A stretch of DNA of 8,132 nucleotides from RGIG5057 sp964642045 (GTDB lineage Bacteria > Bacillota > Clostridia > TANB77 > CAG-465). A program made the translations under genes and the position numbers. How positions within the stretch are numbered: the first letter of the stretch is position 1; every line of letters begins with the position of its first letter. Positions 5,658 through 8,132 of the stretch are shown one piece after another. The notes under the pieces are model-generated. The model was given only the letters and a program-made list of their open reading frames with translations. It made no database searches and was not told where the DNA came from. Where the stretch lies: contig CAZXLZ010000056.1 in the NCBI GenBank assembly GCA_964642045.1, forward strand, positions 1 to 8,132, in the 5' to 3' direction.

Positions 5658-6554
5658 ATGGAAAGAAAAATACCCGAATTTTTATACGATATGTTAGAAA
5701 AAGAGTATGAAGAAAATAATACAAAAAAAATAATTAAAGGATTTAATTCAAAAAGAAAAACTACACTTAGAGTAAATAACATAAAGTCTAACTTGGATGA
5801 AGTAGAAAAACAGCTTGTGTTAAATGGGTTTAATATAACAAGATGTGAAAATATAAAAGATGCTATAATAATAGAAAAAGAGGGAGATAAAGACTTAAGA
5901 AGTCTTGATATATATAAAGAAGGAAAGATATATATTCAAAGCCTTTCTTCAATGCTACCAGCGCTGTTTATTATGCCAAATGAAAATGAAAATATACTTG
6001 ATATGGCTGCAGCTCCAGGTTCTAAAACTACTCAAATGTATAATTTATCCTGTGCCAAAGCATTTATTACAGCATGTGAGAAAAATAAAATAAGAGCAGA
6101 TAGGTTAAAATATAATCTTGATAAACAAGGAGCTGGTAAAGTAAGCGTTCTTGTTCAGGATGCAAGAAAGCTAGATGAATTTATGTCTTTTGATAAGATA
6201 TTACTAGATAGTCCATGTTCAGGGACAGGTACAATTCTACTTAATGATGAAAATACGTATAAAAATATTACTAAGGAGCTAATAGATAGATCATCTAAAA
6301 CTCAGAAAGAACTCATAACAAAAGCTATCAAGCTCTTGAAAAGAGGTTCAGAGCTGGTTTATTCTACGTGTTCTTTATTAAAAGAAGAAAATGAAGATGT
6401 TATAAATTATGCACTTAGTAAAGGTAATGTAGAAATTATAGACATAAATTTAGATGGAATAGATACTTTAAGGACAAATATTAAAGGAACAATATGCGTT
6501 CTTCCAACTGAGGAATATGAAGGCTTTTTTATAGCAAAGCTTAAGAAAAAATAA
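5658..6554 (+). CDS. NSUN/RsmB-type RNA cytosine-C5 methyltransferase, core domain only
   Basis: This is a SAM-dependent methyltransferase of the NOL1/NOP2/Sun group, which makes m5C in rRNA or tRNA. The 298 residues (from the ATG at 5658, preceded by TAGGAGA; an upstream ATG at 5643 would start before that Shine-Dalgarno) carry the N-terminal TLRVNNIK segment, an IQSLSSMLPAL block, SAM motif I ILDMAAAPGSKTTQ (113-126), motif IV DSPCSGTGT (184-192, Cys187) and motif VI YSTCSLLKEENEDV (235-248, catalytic Cys238). It ends with EYEGFFIAKLKK. Both active-site cysteines are present. RsmB and RsmF are usually 430-480 residues with an extra N-terminal NusB-like or C-terminal RNA-binding domain; both are missing here, so the target base cannot be assigned. 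It lies in an operon between the S66 peptidase and a GIY-YIG protein. Confidence 0.93.
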   Translation: MERKIPEFLYDMLEKEYEENNTKKIIKGFNSKRKTTLRVNNIKSNLDEVEKQLVLNGFNITRCENIKDAIIIEKEGDKDLRSLDIYKEGKIYIQSLSSMLPALFIMPNENENILDMAAAPGSKTTQMYNLSCAKAFITACEKNKIRADRLKYNLDKQGAGKVSVLVQDARKLDEFMSFDKILLDSPCSGTGTILLNDENTYKNITKELIDRSSKTQKELITKAIKLLKRGSELVYSTCSLLKEENEDVINYALSKGNVEIIDINLDGIDTLRTNIKGTICVLPTEEYEGFFIAKLKKK

Positions 6555-6571
6555 TATAAGAGGGAACAAAT

Positions 6572-6931
6572 ATGTATTATATTTATATGCTTAGATGTGT
6601 AGATAATTCTATTTATACAGGTATAGCAAAAGATGTAAAAAGAAGACTAAATGAACATTTTACTAAAGATAAAAAATGTGCAAAATATACACTTAATCAT
6701 ATAGCAGATGAAGTAATTTGTATATATAGCACAGAAAATAGGAGTCTTGCCTCAAAGCTAGAATATCATATTAAGAAATTAAAAAAATTAGATAAGGAAG
6801 ATATAGTAAAAAATAATAGTTTAGAAAAATATTTGAGTGAAAAAGTTAATGTATCTTGCTACAATAGAGAATATATTATGGAAAAAAGTATAAAAAATAC
6901 TAATAAATATAATATTACATTAAAATCTTGA
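6572..6931 (+). CDS. GIY-YIG domain protein, UPF0213 type
   Basis: This is a small protein with a GIY-YIG nuclease fold, like E. coli YhbQ and Bacillus YazA; these are of uncertain role, with DNA-repair or structure-specific nuclease activity suggested. In the 119 residues the signature strands are YYIYMLRC (2-9) and YTGIAKDVKRRLNEH (15-29), with Arg24/Arg25 in the usual basic position. The catalytic Glu is expected at Glu64 in ASKLEYHIKKLKK. Family members are typically 80-100 residues; the last 20-25 residues are an extra basic, Asn-rich tail. The Shine-Dalgarno is AGAGGGA, and the gene follows the methyltransferase by 17 bases, so it is last in the 4629-6931 operon. Its end overlaps the -35 of the next promoter, and no terminator separates them. 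Confidence 0.88.
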   Translation: MYYIYMLRCVDNSIYTGIAKDVKRRLNEHFTKDKKCAKYTLNHIADEVICIYSTENRSLASKLEYHIKKLKKLDKEDIVKNNSLEKYLSEKVNVSCYNREYIMEKSIKNTNKYNITLKS

Positions 6932-6956
6932 TATATTATAATATAAGTGATATAAT
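6928..6956 (+). promoter_or_regulatory. Sigma-A promoter of the permuted papain-fold hydrolase
   Basis: TTGATA (6928-6933) and TATAAT (6951-6956), spacer 17. The -35 overlaps the stop codon of the GIY-YIG gene. The start site near 6963 would leave a leader of only about 18 bases carrying the AGAGGTGG Shine-Dalgarno. Confidence 0.8.
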
Positions 6957-6980
6957 TTTTTTGCTTTAAGAGGTGGAAAG

Positions 6981-7559
6981 GTGAAAAAGATATATATAGT
7001 CTTAACGTATACAGGAACAGTTCTGGCATCAATAATAAAAAGATATACAAGATGTGAGTATTCACATGTTTCAATAGCACTAGATCAAAACTTAGACGAA
7101 ATGTATAGTTTTGGTAGATTGAATGCATATAATCCGTTTATAGGTGGACTTGTTCATGAAGGAATAAATAGAGGTACTTTTAAAAGATTTAAAAATACAA
7201 GTGCAACTATATATTCACTTGACGTTACAGATAAACAATATAATGATTTGAAATTTATAATACAATATATGATAAATACTAGAAAAGGATATAAATTTAA
7301 CTATGTTGGACTTTTTGCTGTAGCTTTAAATAAGAAAATAAGGAAAAAATTCAGCTTTTACTGTGCTGAATTTGTAAAGTATGTGTTACTTAAAGCAAAT
7401 ATTGATGTAGATTTGCCAGAAATTATAAAACCTGAGGATTTCAAAGAAATAGAAAATTTAGATTTTAGATATAAAGGTAAACTTAGAAAATATAATAAAG
7501 ATGTCCCATGTCTTTATAACAATCGTATACTATTAGGACCAAAATTGATTTTGAGATAG
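6981..7559 (+). CDS. Permuted papain-fold cysteine hydrolase, YiiX/NlpC-P60-like
   Basis: The 192-residue product begins with a GTG codon, preceded by AGAGGTGG (6970-6977). No nearby ATG fits. The catalytic His comes before the Cys, as in circularly permuted NlpC/P60-type (YiiX/YebB) hydrolases: CEYSHVSIALD places His29 in a strand, and FSFYCAEFVKYVLLKA places Cys128 at the start of a helix. A middle segment, YSFGRLNAY with NPFIGGLVHEG, resembles the substrate-side loop of this group. Members hydrolyse peptide, amide or acyl bonds, for example in cell-wall peptides, but the substrate here is unknown. There is no signal peptide or membrane helix, which suggests a cytoplasmic enzyme unless it is released by lysis. 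It has its own promoter and terminator. The fold call is fairly firm; the specific activity is not. Confidence 0.72.
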   Translation: MKKIYIVLTYTGTVLASIIKRYTRCEYSHVSIALDQNLDEMYSFGRLNAYNPFIGGLVHEGINRGTFKRFKNTSATIYSLDVTDKQYNDLKFIIQYMINTRKGYKFNYVGLFAVALNKKIRKKFSFYCAEFVKYVLLKANIDVDLPEIIKPEDFKEIENLDFRYKGKLRKYNKDVPCLYNNRILLGPKLILR

Positions 7560-7602
7560 CTTTTTACTTGCTATAATTATAATGTTTTAATGTAAAATAA
7601 AA

Positions 7603-7638
7603 GATTTCGGTATAAAATAAATATCGGAATTTTTTTTT
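7603..7638 (+). terminator. Intrinsic terminator of the cysteine hydrolase gene
   Basis: ATTTCGGTAT (7604-7613) pairs with ATATCGGAAT (7621-7630) through ten pairs, two of them wobble, around a 7-base A-rich loop. Eight further T residues follow directly. It lies 45 bases after the stop. Confidence 0.85.
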
Positions 7639-7642
7639 GCTC

Positions 7643-7664
7643 ATTATAAAATTTATTTTATAAT
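7643..7664. repeat. AT-only 22-bp palindrome
   Basis: Perfect 10-base arms ATTATAAAAT/ATTTTATAAT with a two-base centre sit just after the terminator. This may be an incidental cruciform-prone AT tract. Nothing ties it to a known element. Confidence 0.5.
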
Positions 7665-7841
7665 AATTAAAATATGCTTATACATAGTCATAAAGTGTAT
7701 ATTTGTCCAAAATTGCGATGAAATGTTAAGAAAAAGGAAGAAAGTAGTAGCTTTGGCACAAACGTACTTTGCAATTCAAACTAGGAAACAAGTATAGGCA
7801 AATGACAAAAATAATATAAAATATATGTGGGGGTTAAGAAA
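7665..7841. other. Leader region before the ORF6N gene
   Basis: The intergenic DNA from the hydrolase stop to 7841 is 282 bases. This right-hand part has a possible weak promoter, TTGCAA (7769-7774), 18 bases from TATAGG (7793-7798). It has a purine-rich run at 7730-7748 and a nonamer AAATTGCGA (7710-7718) that recurs in the ORF6N palindrome. No gene or known RNA is seen. Confidence 0.4.
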
Positions 7842-8132
7842 ATGAATGAAGTTATAGAAAAGGAAAATATTACAGTAGAAAATATGATATATGAAATTAG
7901 AGGCAAACAAGTTATGTTAGATACTGATTTGGCTATACTTTATAAAACAGAAACAAAGAGAATAAATGAAGCTGTTTCTAGAAATAGTCTTAAATTTCCT
8001 GATAGATTTTGTTTCAAAATAAGTGAGAAAGAATATAATTTTTTGAAGTCGCAAATTGCGACTTCAAAAGGTGGCTCAAGAAAAGGACATACGGCTTTTA
8101 CAGAAGAGGGAGTTGCAATGCTTGCAACAGTA
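7842..8132 (+). CDS. ORF6N domain protein (KilA-N/phage type), 3' truncated by window edge
   Basis: ORF6N is a DNA-binding-type domain found in phage and mobile-element proteins, often next to KilA-N or BRO domains. The 97 residues visible carry the family signature: MIYEIRGKQVMLDTDLAILY (15-34), TKRINEAVSRNSLKFPDRFCFKI (38-60), SEKEYNFLKSQIATSKGG (61-78) and HTAFTEEGVAMLATV (83-97). This is the typical order of an intact N-terminal domain. The start is the ATG at 7842 with a GTGGGGG purine run (7827-7833) as ribosome-binding site. It continues past the right edge, so C-terminal domains are unknown. It suggests a prophage remnant or mobile-element gene at this side. A long DNA palindrome lies inside the coding sequence at 8041-8069. 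Confidence 0.9.
   Translation, partial: MNEVIEKENITVENMIYEIRGKQVMLDTDLAILYKTETKRINEAVSRNSLKFPDRFCFKISEKEYNFLKSQIATSKGGSRKGHTAFTEEGVAMLATV
8041..8069. repeat. 29-bp palindrome inside the ORF6N gene
   Basis: Arms TTTTGAAGTCGCAA and TTGCGACTTCAAAA are perfect 14-base reverse complements around a single A at 8055. They encode the conserved FLKSQIATSKG segment. In mRNA it would be an exceptionally tight inverted repeat; in DNA it is a near-ideal dimer-binding site. Confidence 0.9.

Noticed and set aside
5905..6093. Alternative-frame short gene within the methyltransferase
   Set aside because: It lies over the SAM-binding motif of a clear gene and has no Shine-Dalgarno.
4629..6931. Peptidase, methyltransferase and GIY-YIG genes as a defence system
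   Set aside because: Each member is a common housekeeping-type family and nothing beyond co-transcription suggests defence.
1..8132. CRISPR array, tRNA or insertion sequence
   Set aside because: No regularly spaced repeats, no cloverleaf tRNA sequence and no transposase or terminal inverted repeats were seen on reading.

Overview
The window is AT-rich DNA (most coding blocks about 20-30% G+C) with strong Shine-Dalgarno sites, consensus sigma-A promoters and intrinsic terminators. This points to a low-GC Gram-positive bacterium, most likely a member of the Clostridia. The L13-type ribosomal leader and the YtqA-type radical SAM enzyme fit that placement, but the sequence alone does not settle genus or species.

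Layout: (1) 2-1099 (+) is the 3' part of a DUF4143-type AAA ATPase; its P-loop lies off the left edge. (2) 3097-1177 (-) holds ytqA, a radical SAM enzyme probably acting in tRNA wobble-uridine modification, then the rplM-rpsI operon (L13, S9). That operon has a textbook promoter, a probable autoregulatory L13 leader and coupled translation, and it converges on the ATPase gene at a shared terminator. (3) 3098-4620 is an accessory-looking stretch. It contains a possible small RNA or attenuator ending in a clear terminator, an unrecognised 128-residue protein, and an unrecognised 155-residue protein whose gene is far richer in G+C (about 45-52% in sampled blocks) than anything around it. That gene has its own perfect promoter and terminator. 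(4) 4571-6931 (+) is a housekeeping-type operon: an S66 (MccF/LD-carboxypeptidase-like) peptidase, an NSUN/RsmB-type RNA cytosine methyltransferase core, and a GIY-YIG protein of the UPF0213 type. Its promoter is nested in the preceding terminator. (5) 6928-7638 (+) is a separately transcribed permuted papain-fold (YiiX/NlpC-P60-like) cysteine hydrolase with promoter and terminator. (6) 7842-8132 (+) is the start of an ORF6N (phage KilA-N/ORF6N) protein running off the right edge, with a long DNA palindrome inside the coding sequence.

Most of the window is ordinary translation and RNA-modification machinery. The items most worth a second look are the compositionally foreign one-gene cassette at about 3949-4538 with short AT-only direct repeats around it, the orphan terminator at 3299-3333, and the palindrome in the ORF6N gene. 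I did not find convincing evidence of a complete new multi-gene system.
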